11,622 nt of DNA from Abditibacteriota bacterium (GCA_017959625.1 JAGDAG010000319.1:1-11622); one strand, 5' to 3'; positions 1-7,288 are shown, numbered from the stretch's first letter. The notes: generated from the sequence alone by a model not told the origin. Made by a program: numbers and translations.

Positions 1-180
1 CTGGACGGCAGCGTTCCGATGGACGAGATGCTTCCGCTCCTGGACGGCTATTTCGGCACGTACGGAAGGCGGGATAAAAATCCCGGATTTGCCATTCAGG
101 AGCCGAAGGGATCGGAGAGAACCATCCGCTACGAGCTCGGGCAGGAGGAAGAACCGGAGAACAAAGGGTACCTGACGCTT
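1..180 (+). CDS. Internal fragment of an M16C (PreP/insulinase-like) zinc metallopeptidase, cut at both ends
   Basis: Frame 1 from the left edge reads as the region of M16C peptidases that follows the catalytic half: a short beta strand (LDGSVP), a helix (DEMLPLLDGYF), a linker with QEPKGSER, and a strand GYLTLA. Clostridial M16C proteins show the same order (Y/L-x-G-x-x-x-x-E-x-x-L...Y ... Q-x-P ... K-T-Y-L-S-L-N). These roughly 970-residue enzymes degrade peptides; the HXXEH zinc site would lie upstream, outside the window. The match fades at about 175-210, where another frame becomes RelA-like. The frame itself stays open to 348, but that tail is Arg/Lys/Ser-rich and is a shadow of relA. 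The piece is therefore truncated on the right by a junction and on the left by the window edge. Family assignment is from remembered pattern, fairly sure; no function can be claimed for the fragment. Confidence 0.6.
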
Positions 181-1751
181 GCGAGGATTACCGGGACCTG
201 GAAGCCAAACTGCAAAAAACAAAAGAGGAAAGGCAGGAGATACTCAGCGAAGCGGCGGCCCAGGTGGACAGGGTCCTCAAGCAGAGGCATTTCAGGGCGG
301 AGATCCAGTCGCGGGCAAAGCACCTGTGGAGCATATACAACAAAATAAAAAAGGACCATTTCAAATTTGAAGAGATATACGATCTGCTGGCGATAAGGGT
401 GATCATAGATACGGAAAACGTGAACGACTGCTACACTGTAATGGGCATAATACACGATCTGTGGCCGCCCATACCCCGCCTGTTTTCCGACTATATCGCC
501 AATCCGAAAACCAATAACTACCAGTCGCTGCACACAAAAGTGGTGGCTCTCGACGGTTCGCCTCTTGAAGTGCAGATTCGCACGAGGGAGATGCATAATA
601 CCGCGGAAATGGGCGTAGCCGCCCACTGGCAGTATAAGGAAAGGCTGAACAGCGATATTTTTGAGCAGAGGCTTTCCTGGCTCCGGCAGGCTATCTTCAA
701 CTGGCAGAAGGACGCCGGGGATTCCGACGAGTTCATGGACAACATAACCAACGATCTGTTCAACGAACAGGTGGTTGTGTTCACCCCCAGGGGAGACGTG
801 ATGGACCTGGTGAAACGCTCCACCCCCGTGGATTTCGCATACAAGATACATTCCGACGTGGGAGACCACTGCGTAAAGGCAAAGGTGAACGGCATAGAGG
901 TCCGTCTGGACCACGCCCTCAGCAACGGCGACGTGGTGGAGATCATCACCTCTGCAAGCGGGGTCCCCTCGCTGGACTGGCTGAATATAGTAAAGACCTC
1001 CACGGCAAAAAACCGTATAAAGCAGTATTTCAGGCGCAAATATTCCATAGAAAACGAAGAAAAGGGACGGGAGATCATCCAGAAGGAGCTTGCCCGGCAG
1101 CACCTCAACAGCAGGGTGATACTGGATGCCGGGGTGCAAAAGCGGATCTCATCAACGGTCACCGATATCCGGGAGATATACGCCGCCGTAGGCTGCAGGA
1201 CGGTTTCTCCGGGCTGGCTGATAAACAGGCTCATCTCGGAAGGGGCAAAACAGCACGAGGAGATCAGGGAAAAGGCTCTCGAAGAGCTGCTTACAGTATC
1301 CCTTAACGGCGAAAGCGACGTCCTCTGCACGAGAGCGCGCTGCTGCGAACCTCTTCCGGGGGAACCGGTGGAGGCCTACAGGACCATGGAAAGGGGATAC
1401 GTGCTCCATTCGAAGCGCTGCCCCAATCTGGAGCGCTACAAAAAAGAAAACCCCGACAGGGTAACGCCGGTAAACTGGAAGCCTTCCCGGGAATATCTCC
1501 CCGTGAGCATAAGGATAAAGGCCATGAAAAGGATAGGCCTTATCCGGGACATAGCGTCGGCGGGAGCGGATCTGGAAATGCCCGTCAATACCATTTCCAT
1601 GCTGCCCGGAAAAGAGGAAACGGAGATCTTCATAGTTCTGGGGGCAAAAGACATCGAGACCCTCAACGCTCTTTTGGGAAGGATAAAGGACATCCCCGAC
1701 GTGACGGCGGCGGTGAGAGTCACGGGACAGAAAAAAAAGGAGTCCGGATGA
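180..1751 (+). CDS. relA: RelA/SpoT-family (p)ppGpp synthetase, lacking its N-terminal HD domain
   Basis: This enzyme transfers pyrophosphate from ATP to GDP/GTP to make the stringent-response alarmone. RelA similarity begins at about 183 (EDYRDLEAKL, the linker after the hydrolase domain). The synthetase core follows: RAKHLWSIYNKI, DLLAIRVI, NNYQSLHT, and LEVQIRT with the catalytic Glu at 567-569, then HNTAEMGVAAHW. Next come a TGS domain (about 770-960, with TPVDFAYKIH), a helical region, a Cys-rich/RIS domain (RARCCEPLPG, KRCPNL, about 1320-1430) and a C-terminal ACT domain (about 1500-1740). The N-terminal HD hydrolase half (about 200 residues) and the native start are missing: the frame has a stop at 75-77 and the upstream DNA is M16C peptidase. 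A GTG at 264 could be called as start but lies inside conserved sequence. The usual RXKD motif reads LFSD (480-491). The gene overlaps dtd by ATGA, the common relA-dtd arrangement. The family is certain; whether the truncation is real is not. Confidence 0.9.
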   Translation, partial: CEDYRDLEAKLQKTKEERQEILSEAAAQVDRVLKQRHFRAEIQSRAKHLWSIYNKIKKDHFKFEEIYDLLAIRVIIDTENVNDCYTVMGIIHDLWPPIPRLFSDYIANPKTNNYQSLHTKVVALDGSPLEVQIRTREMHNTAEMGVAAHWQYKERLNSDIFEQRLSWLRQAIFNWQKDAGDSDEFMDNITNDLFNEQVVVFTPRGDVMDLVKRSTPVDFAYKIHSDVGDHCVKAKVNGIEVRLDHALSNGDVVEIITSASGVPSLDWLNIVKTSTAKNRIKQYFRRKYSIENEEKGREIIQKELARQHLNSRVILDAGVQKRISSTVTDIREIYAAVGCRTVSPGWLINRLISEGAKQHEEIREKALEELLTVSLNGESDVLCTRARCCEPLPGEPVEAYRTMERGYVLHSKRCPNLERYKKENPDRVTPVNWKPSREYLPVSIRIKAMKRIGLIRDIASAGADLEMPVNTISMLPGKEETEIFIVLGAKDIETLNALLGRIKDIPDVTAAVRVTGQKKKESG

Positions 1752-2197
1752 TCTGCGTTATCCAAAGAGTAAAAAGGTCTTCCGTTTCCGTGAACGGCAG
1801 CGCGGCAGGCTCCGTTGAAAAAGGCCTCACCATCCTTGCAGGCGTCAAAAAGGGAGATACCGAAAGAGAAGCGGAAAAGCTCTGCGCAAAGATATGCGCG
1901 CTGCGGATCTTTGAAGACGATAAAGGCAAGATGAACCTTTCCGTAGAAGACATCGGCGGCAGCGTGCTTGTGGTAAGCCAGTTCACCCTGCTGGCGGATA
2001 CTTCAAGGGGAAGGAGGCCTTCCTTCGGACAGGCCGAGGAGCCCGAAAGGGCCAAAGCCCTGTATTCGTATTTTGCCGGGCTGTTTGCAAAAAGAGGGCT
2101 CGACACTCAGACCGGGGTATTCGGAGCGGACATGCTCCTTTATATAGAGAACGACGGTCCGGCCACCTTTATCCTTTCGGAAGAACCGGAAAATTGA
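1748..2197 (+). CDS. dtd: D-aminoacyl-tRNA deacylase
   Basis: This cytoplasmic proofreading enzyme hydrolyses D-amino acids (and Gly from tRNA-Ala) off mischarged tRNA. The product is 149 residues, the usual length for DTD. It opens with the typical MICVIQRVKRSSVSV strand and contains both family signatures: SQFTLLAD (about residues 78-85) and the GPxT motif near the C terminus (NDGPATFIL, where most members have GPVT). The start overlaps the relA stop (ATGA), and an AAGGAG ribosome site at 1737-1742 lies 5 bases upstream, inside the end of relA, so the two genes are probably translationally coupled. The last codons carry the -35 element of the next gene's promoter. Nothing in it looks damaged. 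Confidence 0.96.
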   Translation: MICVIQRVKRSSVSVNGSAAGSVEKGLTILAGVKKGDTEREAEKLCAKICALRIFEDDKGKMNLSVEDIGGSVLVVSQFTLLADTSRGRRPSFGQAEEPERAKALYSYFAGLFAKRGLDTQTGVFGADMLLYIENDGPATFILSEEPEN

Positions 2198-2222
2198 CAA
2201 ATATAACCGTTTGTGATATAAT
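2194..2222 (+). promoter_or_regulatory. Perfect-consensus sigma70-type promoter for the secreted GH-like gene
   Basis: The -35 TTGACA is at 2194-2199 and the -10 TATAAT at 2217-2222. Both match consensus exactly, with a 17-base spacer and a TGA immediately before the -10 (extended -10). The -35 overlaps the dtd stop codon. Transcription would start near 2229, giving a leader of about 18 bases that carries an AAGGAG ribosome site (2231-2236) ahead of the ATG at 2247. Confidence 0.85.
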
Positions 2223-2246
2223 TTTCCGTCAAGGAGTTTTGAATAT

Positions 2247-5009
2247 ATGGTCAGATTTCTTCCCGCGGCAGCGCTGTTTATGATAGTTTTCTGTCCCTTG
2301 GGGGCTATGTGCTGGACTTCCTCGTGCGTCAGTATCAAAACAAACGGAGGCCGCATCGAATACGCTCCTTCGGCAAACGAGCCCTGGGCGGAATGCACGG
2401 AGACGCTGTCTTCGCCCCGGGAGCCGGGATACGTATATCTGGAAGTCAGGGCTTCCCGCAGCGCGCCGGCGGTGCTGGTTGTTACTTCTTCGGAAGGCGT
2501 AAAAGCCTTTTATCACTTTGCCCTTCCGGTCTTCAGATCGAAGATAAAGGTGGATTCAAAACAAAGCGACATGACTTCCGGAGGCCGTTTTCTGCGGGAT
2601 ATAAAGGCGGTCTCTCTGGCTTTTGAAGCGGGCGCTTACAAAGACGGCCGGGGAGCGGAAGCGGAGATCTTCGGGCTGGCCTTCGCCGAAGAACCGCCGG
2701 AAAAAACCCTTTATTCACGGTTCTGGCTCCCTTCCCTGGGGGCGGGTTTTTTGCGGGACTGTGAAGCGGAGACCTGCGTCTGGAACATATGGCCCCCTTC
2801 CTCCGGCCCCGGCTGGGAAAGCGGACAGGCCCAGTTCGGAGGCTACGACGCCCCCGGAGGCAGGGATATCATCCGCGGCGTGATAGATTTTCTGTCGCTG
2901 TATTACGGCGGCGGGGGGCTGGATCTGCCCTATATCGAGGACCCTTCCCTTACGGAATACGCCCGGAGCAAAAACGTGACCGTTTATGCGGAAATGCACC
3001 ATACCCCGGATATAGGCTGGCTGAAAGAAAACAGGGCGCTGAACGTAAACAGGTACGGGCAGACCTGCCCGGATATGGGTGTGGCGGACATGAGCCACGC
3101 CTACGACTTTACAGACGACAGGGTGGTGGAAAAAACGTCCGAAAAAATGCTGCGTTCCGCAGCGGCCGGAGTAAAATACATACGATCCATAGATTACGTG
3201 TGGACCCCCTTCGGCCCAAACGGCTCCTGGAACGGCATGATATGGGGCTATTCCGCCTCCGCCGTAAAGCGCTGGCGGGAAGACCTTGCGGCAAAGGACA
3301 GCGGCATAGAGCTTATCGAAAACGGAAAGCGGCGCCGGCTTTATTTCCCGGAATACTTTACGGCGTATCACGGTTACTTTCCCGAACCCTGCCATGCGGG
3401 CTGCGAACGCTGGGAGGACTACGTTCCTCCCATGGACGGCGATACGGAGAACCGGATCGAAAAAGCCAAGCTGCATATGATGCTTTATCATTACGAATGG
3501 CTGAAATTCATAAACGCCGCCGCCGAAAAAAGCGTCGAAAAATACGGCGTTTACGCCCAGCCCATACTCAATGCCGAATCCGCGGGCAACGGGGGCGACT
3601 ATATTTATCTTTCAAGGCTCTCCAACGTGGCGGGCTATTGCCCGGAATGGTGGGGAACGCCGAACGTCATCATAGGCAACTATTACAACGGCAGATATTA
3701 CGAAAAGGGGGCCGCGGGAAAGGAACGCTGCCTTTTCGGCGAATCCGGAGCGGGGGGGGCAAACCCCTTTTACGGCAAATACCAAAGGCCCAACTACTGG
3801 GACAACCCGGCAGGCTGTCTCATAGCCTATTCCCAGGCCGGTTCGTCGCTTTTCAGGTCGAAACAGGATCAGTACTGGGGCAGCAGCCCGGAAAGGATGA
3901 CGGATCCGAAGGAAAAGGAATATCTTATCTACACGGCTTTCGTCTCGTCGTGGAACGGTTTTCTGAGAGCAAAGGAGGACGGCCTCAAAAAGCCCTCCTG
4001 CAGGGTATGCTCTTTTATCCAAAGGGCGCCGGCGGGCTATACCAACAGCATGGATACGGAAGCCGGAGCGCCGTATTCCTTCAACGGGATACTGGAAAAA
4101 AACAATTATCTTTTCGACGGCGCGTCTTTTCCGGAGGTGCTGGGGATAAACAATTACGATATCTGCTTTTACAGCCCGGTCACAAGCCCCCGGGGCGCTT
4201 TGGACATGCTGTGGAAATGGCTGAAAACGGGAAACAAGACCCTTGTGACCCACAGCTTTGTGCCCCTGAACGCCGACGGGCCCGGAAAGGACGTGAACAA
4301 GGCGGAGATACGCCCGCAGATACCGGAGAAAGCCGCAGCGCGTAAAACGGGCTTCGACACCATAGCCAAAACAGATGTTTCGGAAGGCGAATTCAAGACG
4401 GCGCTCAAAGGGCTGGAACGGTTCCGCGGGCATTTGGCTCTCGAGGATACCCTTTATTCCATAGAGGGCTATACTCCTTTGGCCACTCTGGACGGAAAGC
4501 CGCTCATCAGTGTGAAAAACCTTGACAACGGCTCCCGCATAATATATCTGGGTTTTGCCCCCTGCCAAAGGGACGCCCTCGGAAACACAGAGATCTGCGT
4601 TTCGGAAAAGGGCGTCCAGGACAGCGGCTTCGACAGCGCGGCCGTATGCGCCGTGATGGAATATCTCGGAGAAAAGCGGCAGGGCGTCACGGAAGACGAT
4701 CTGTCTGTGATGCGCTACGAGACCGCCGGAAAAGGCGGCGTTTATATCCTGCTGAACCGCTCCGCCAACCGGCAGTGGCAGGGGGAAGAAGAGATCTTTA
4801 CGGTATTTCAGGCGTATTCCGAAAAAGTCCGCTATACCGCTCCCCCCCGGGTGCTGACGGAAAAGCCGGACGCGGGATACGTGATACGGGATTTTCTCTC
4901 CGGCGAAGAAACCATTGGGACCTCCGACGGCATGGGATATCTTGAGATACCCATGGACGGTTACAATATAAGAGGGGTATATATATACCCCGCGGAAAGA
5001 CTAAAATAA
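2247..5009 (+). CDS. Secreted glycoside-hydrolase-like protein (predicted TIM barrel), family unassigned
   Basis: This 920-residue protein has an N-terminal signal sequence (basic R3, hydrophobic core about residues 4-20, ending near GAMC; no proper lipobox). Residues about 25-155 look like a beta-sandwich. Residues about 165-600 are rich in Trp, Tyr and Gly and show the pattern of a clan-A-like barrel: NVTVYAEMHH with E249, RSIDYVW with D316, YCPEWWGTP, and CLFGESG with E499. E249 or D316 and E499 are candidate catalytic acids by position only. A segment around residues 630-690 (NNYDICFYSP, then ALDMLWKWLKTGNKTLVTHS) resembles the Rossmann-like trimerisation/GATase fold of GH42-type enzymes. 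The C terminus is beta-rich. I infer an extracellular carbohydrate-active protein but cannot name the family or substrate. It has its own consensus promoter, and serS follows 18 bases after its stop. The start is supported by AAGGAG 10 bases upstream and by the signal peptide. Confidence 0.7.
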   Translation: MVRFLPAAALFMIVFCPLGAMCWTSSCVSIKTNGGRIEYAPSANEPWAECTETLSSPREPGYVYLEVRASRSAPAVLVVTSSEGVKAFYHFALPVFRSKIKVDSKQSDMTSGGRFLRDIKAVSLAFEAGAYKDGRGAEAEIFGLAFAEEPPEKTLYSRFWLPSLGAGFLRDCEAETCVWNIWPPSSGPGWESGQAQFGGYDAPGGRDIIRGVIDFLSLYYGGGGLDLPYIEDPSLTEYARSKNVTVYAEMHHTPDIGWLKENRALNVNRYGQTCPDMGVADMSHAYDFTDDRVVEKTSEKMLRSAAAGVKYIRSIDYVWTPFGPNGSWNGMIWGYSASAVKRWREDLAAKDSGIELIENGKRRRLYFPEYFTAYHGYFPEPCHAGCERWEDYVPPMDGDTENRIEKAKLHMMLYHYEWLKFINAAAEKSVEKYGVYAQPILNAESAGNGGDYIYLSRLSNVAGYCPEWWGTPNVIIGNYYNGRYYEKGAAGKERCLFGESGAGGANPFYGKYQRPNYWDNPAGCLIAYSQAGSSLFRSKQDQYWGSSPERMTDPKEKEYLIYTAFVSSWNGFLRAKEDGLKKPSCRVCSFIQRAPAGYTNSMDTEAGAPYSFNGILEKNNYLFDGASFPEVLGINNYDICFYSPVTSPRGALDMLWKWLKTGNKTLVTHSFVPLNADGPGKDVNKAEIRPQIPEKAAARKTGFDTIAKTDVSEGEFKTALKGLERFRGHLALEDTLYSIEGYTPLATLDGKPLISVKNLDNGSRIIYLGFAPCQRDALGNTEICVSEKGVQDSGFDSAAVCAVMEYLGEKRQGVTEDDLSVMRYETAGKGGVYILLNRSANRQWQGEEEIFTVFQAYSEKVRYTAPPRVLTEKPDAGYVIRDFLSGEETIGTSDGMGYLEIPMDGYNIRGVYIYPAERLK
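4974..4991. repeat. 18-bp perfect palindrome inside the end of the GH-like gene
   Basis: The run GGGGTATATATATACCCC equals its own reverse complement. It lies in the last codons of the GH-like gene (encoding RGVYIYP), 37 bases before the serS start. It has no T-tract and no real loop, so it does not look like a terminator. It may be chance in codons for Val-Tyr-Ile-Tyr, or a cruciform or protein-binding site. Confidence 0.5.
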
Positions 5010-5027
5010 TCAAACGAAAGGTGCTTT

Positions 5028-6311
5028 ATGTTAGATCCTAAAATCATCAGAACGGACCCGGAGCTGGTAAGAAAGGCTCTCAGGGACAGAAATCATCCGG
5101 AAGAAAAGCTTGACGAATTCCTCCGGCTGGACGAAAAACGCCGCCGGCTGCTCACGGAAGTGGAAACCATGAAGGCGGAGCGGAACAGGATAAGCGACAG
5201 TATCGCCGTCATGAAACGCAGCGGGGAAGACGCCTCGGAGATCATTAAGGAAATGCAGGCCTTTTCTTCAAAGATAAAGGAAATGGACAACGACGTAAAG
5301 GGCATGGACGAAAAGTTCAAAGATATACTTCTCAACATACCCAATATCCCCGACGAGACCACTCCGAAGGGAAAAGACGAAAACGACAACGTGGTCGTCC
5401 GGTCATGGGGAGAATTGCGGAAATTCGATTTTCAGCCGAGGCCCCACTGGGATATATGTACGGATCTGGATATGCTGGATTTTGAAAGAGGGGCAAAGAT
5501 ATCCGGCGCCGGTTTCATAGTGTATAAAGGCATGGGCTCAAGGCTCGAAAGAAGCCTTTTCAGCTGGATGCTGGATATGCACACTGCAAAACACGGCTAT
5601 ACTGAGATATTTCCTCCGTTCCTGGTGAACTCCGCATCCATGACCGGCACGGGACAGCTTCCCAAGTTTGAGGAAGACATGTACAAGTGCGACAAGGGCG
5701 ACGAGCTCTACAATATCCCCACTGCGGAGGTGCCGGTGACCAATCTCTATTCCGGCGAGATACTCCCCGGGGAGCTGCTGCCCATAAAGCACTGCGCTTA
5801 TTCCGCCTGCTTCAGAAGGGAAGCGGGTTCCGCCGGCAAGGACACAAGAGGCCTTTTAAGGGTGCATCAGTTCAACAAGGTGGAGCTGGTGCAGTTCACG
5901 AGGCCCGAGGACTCCCCTGCCGCCCACGAGAGCCTTACGGGGGACGCCGAAGATATACTCAGGGCCCTTGGCATTCCCTACAGAGTGGTAGCCCTGTGTA
6001 CCGGCGACATCTCCTTCTCCTGCGCCAAATGCTACGATCTGGAGATCTACGCCCCGGGAGCGGACAAATGGCTCGAAGTGTCGTCCTGTTCCAATTTCGG
6101 CGATTATCAGGCGCGGAGAGCGGGCATCAGGTTCAGAAGGGAAAAAGGGGCAAAGCCGGAATTCGTCCATACCCTGAACGGCTCGGGAGTGGCCCTTCCC
6201 AGGCTTTACGCCGCCATCATCGAAAACTATCAGCGCGAAGACGGCTCCGTAATTGTCCCCGAACCTCTGCGGCACTACATGGGCTGCGATGTTCTCGAAA
6301 GGCAGCGGTAA
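5028..6311 (+). CDS. serS: Seryl-tRNA synthetase
   Basis: SerRS charges tRNA-Ser (and tRNA-Sec) with serine in the cytoplasm. The product is 427 residues, standard for the bacterial form. It starts with MLDPKIIRTDPELVRKAL, followed by the tRNA-binding antiparallel coiled coil (about residues 30-100, rich in Glu, Lys and Arg). The class II catalytic core is complete: the serine-binding TAEVP segment (IPTAEVPVTNLYSGEILP), motif 2 (FRREAGSAGKDTRGLLRVHQF), and motif 3 (TLNGSGVALPRLYAAIIENYQ). Motif 3 has LPR where many bacteria have VGR, a variant I recall from other bacteria. An AAAGG ribosome site (5016-5020) lies 7 bases before the ATG. I see no promoter in the 18-base gap, so it is probably transcribed from the GH-like promoter or from further upstream. 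Confidence 0.98.
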   Translation: MLDPKIIRTDPELVRKALRDRNHPEEKLDEFLRLDEKRRRLLTEVETMKAERNRISDSIAVMKRSGEDASEIIKEMQAFSSKIKEMDNDVKGMDEKFKDILLNIPNIPDETTPKGKDENDNVVVRSWGELRKFDFQPRPHWDICTDLDMLDFERGAKISGAGFIVYKGMGSRLERSLFSWMLDMHTAKHGYTEIFPPFLVNSASMTGTGQLPKFEEDMYKCDKGDELYNIPTAEVPVTNLYSGEILPGELLPIKHCAYSACFRREAGSAGKDTRGLLRVHQFNKVELVQFTRPEDSPAAHESLTGDAEDILRALGIPYRVVALCTGDISFSCAKCYDLEIYAPGADKWLEVSSCSNFGDYQARRAGIRFRREKGAKPEFVHTLNGSGVALPRLYAAIIENYQREDGSVIVPEPLRHYMGCDVLERQR

Positions 6312-6312
6312 G

Positions 6313-6681
6313 ATGCTGAAAAGCTTTTATAAATACCGCAGATACAGCTACGCCTTCGCGGCAGTATGCATGATATGCGGTTTTATAATAACCTGGAAAA
6401 TGAGCGCGGCCACACAGAAGAATCTGGAGAAAAGGCTGTCGATACTGCCGGCGCCGGTCTTCAGCGAAGAGCCAGCGGACCTGAAGACGGCAAAGCTCTT
6501 TGCAAAAGACGGCTGCGTATATATAGAAAACACAGGCGGCGGAACGATATATACGGCGGAAACGGAAAACGGCGTCGTTTATGAAGGCGGCCCCTTAAAG
6601 CCCGGAGAAAAAGCAAAAACCTCTCTTGCGGCGGACGGACCGGAGATACCGGAATTGACCGGCATAGGCATCGACAAATGA
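6313..6681 (+). CDS. Small single-pass membrane protein, unknown function
   Basis: This 122-residue protein has a short basic N terminus (MLKSFYKYRRYS), one hydrophobic segment (about residues 13-29, AFAAVCMICGFIITW), and then a soluble domain rich in Gly, Glu and Lys that looks beta-stranded (DGCVYIENTGGGTIYTAETE). By the positive-inside rule the soluble part should face outside. I recognise no family. The start is one base after the serS stop, with AAAGG (6298-6302) 10 bases before it inside serS. The frame is also open further upstream, inside serS, but that part is shadow. It overlaps the next small gene by ATGA, so serS and the two small genes form one translationally linked run. Confidence 0.8.
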   Translation: MLKSFYKYRRYSYAFAAVCMICGFIITWKMSAATQKNLEKRLSILPAPVFSEEPADLKTAKLFAKDGCVYIENTGGGTIYTAETENGVVYEGGPLKPGEKAKTSLAADGPEIPELTGIGIDK

Positions 6682-7040
6682 ACGAAGAAGAAAAGATCAT
6701 TCAAAGAAAAGGGCTTATCAGCATGTTCGCCATGTTTCTGGGGCTTTTCTGTCTGATAAACAGCATTCTTACGGTCAATCTTTATAAAATAGATCCCGCC
6801 GGGACTGCCGAGCTGCGAAGCGGTTATATGACCGCCGTCCTCACGGAACCTTCCCTGAGAGATGCGGAAACGGAGATATTTCTCCACGGCGCTTCCTGCG
6901 AAGTGCGCACGGATTCAAACGAAACAAAGCGTATGGCGGACATCCTGGAAAAATGCGCCGAAGAAAACGCCCTCACACTGGAAAGCATTTCCTTTTACGA
7001 TAAAAACGGAAAGCACAAGGGAGACTTCAGAAGGGAATAA
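6678..7040 (+). CDS. Second small single-pass membrane protein, unknown function
   Basis: This 120-residue protein has a charged N terminus (MNEEEKIIQRKG), one membrane segment (about residues 13-33, LISMFAMFLGLFCLINSILTV), and a soluble C-terminal part of about 85 residues with Glu/Lys-rich helices (RMADILEKCAEENALTLESI). It starts inside the stop of the preceding gene (ATGA) with no clear ribosome site of its own, so translational coupling is likely. Its layout (N-terminal anchor plus small soluble domain) mirrors its neighbour, but the two sequences are not obviously similar. I do not recognise a family. It is the last gene before the origin-like gap. Confidence 0.8.
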   Translation: MNEEEKIIQRKGLISMFAMFLGLFCLINSILTVNLYKIDPAGTAELRSGYMTAVLTEPSLRDAETEIFLHGASCEVRTDSNETKRMADILEKCAEENALTLESISFYDKNGKHKGDFRRE

Positions 7041-7288
7041 GGGCTGTTGATATGCTGTTGGAACGAACGTAAAATAAATTGTTCACAGGCTGTTGAAAAA
7101 CCTGTTGATAAATACGGCATGTGAAAAAACGCGGATCTTTCAACATGAAGACCATACCGGATAAAACGGTATTCCACAGGCAAAGGCATGAATGCCGCGT
7201 GAGTGAAAAAAGAGGTTTTCAACGATTCCACAGCCCTTATAATAAACAAAATAAAACATAAAAAATTCTTATAACATTCTATTACGTT
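7041..7288. other. Origin-like / DnaA-box-rich AT-rich intergenic region upstream of recF
   Basis: This 248-base gap is the longest in the window, about 37% GC by hand count, against clearly GC-richer genes around it. It carries many 9-mers close to the DnaA box TTATNCACA, on both strands. One-mismatch sites are TTGTTCACA (7079-7087), TTATCAACA on the - strand (7103-7111) and TTTTTCACA on the - strand (7120-7128). Two-mismatch or weaker sites lie at 7045-7053, 7091-7099, 7137-7145, 7170-7178 and 7224-7232. ATTCCACAG occurs twice exactly (7171-7179 and 7225-7233). The closest pair (7091-7111) has the shape of the paired boxes seen in many oriC regions. The last 48 bases (7241-7288) are about 15% GC, as expected for a DNA unwinding element. 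dnaA and dnaN are not here, so origin function is inference; a DnaA-regulated recF promoter is the alternative. Confidence 0.55.
7217..7243 (+). promoter_or_regulatory. Possible recF promoter
   Basis: A perfect -10 TATAAT (7238-7243) stands 46 bases before the recF ATG. The -35 at 17-base spacing is poor (TTTCAA, 7217-7222). A weaker TATAAC (7270-7275) would start transcription only a few bases before the ATG. No Shine-Dalgarno sequence is visible before recF, so a very short leader is possible. Confidence 0.4.

Noticed and set aside
264..266. GTG at 264 as the true start of relA
   Set aside because: RelA-like sequence continues upstream in frame to about 183 and there is no Shine-Dalgarno site, so it would cut through a conserved helix.
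2789..4345. A 518-codon open frame within the GH-like gene, on the same strand but another frame
   Set aside because: Its product is Arg/Gly/Pro-rich without domain pattern, it has no ribosome site, and it lies wholly inside a better-supported gene with signal peptide and promoter. It is a shadow of high-GC codons.
3612..4568. Long antisense open frames (also 129-1139, 2715-3491 and 7424-8329 on the - strand)
   Set aside because: They are opposite to relA, the GH-like gene and recF, all strongly supported. Their products show no family features and no start signals.
6226..6240. LPR instead of VGR in motif 3 of SerRS as a damaged active site
   Set aside because: The motif arginine and the NGSG stretch are kept, and I recall the LPR variant in other bacterial SerRS, so it is probably normal.
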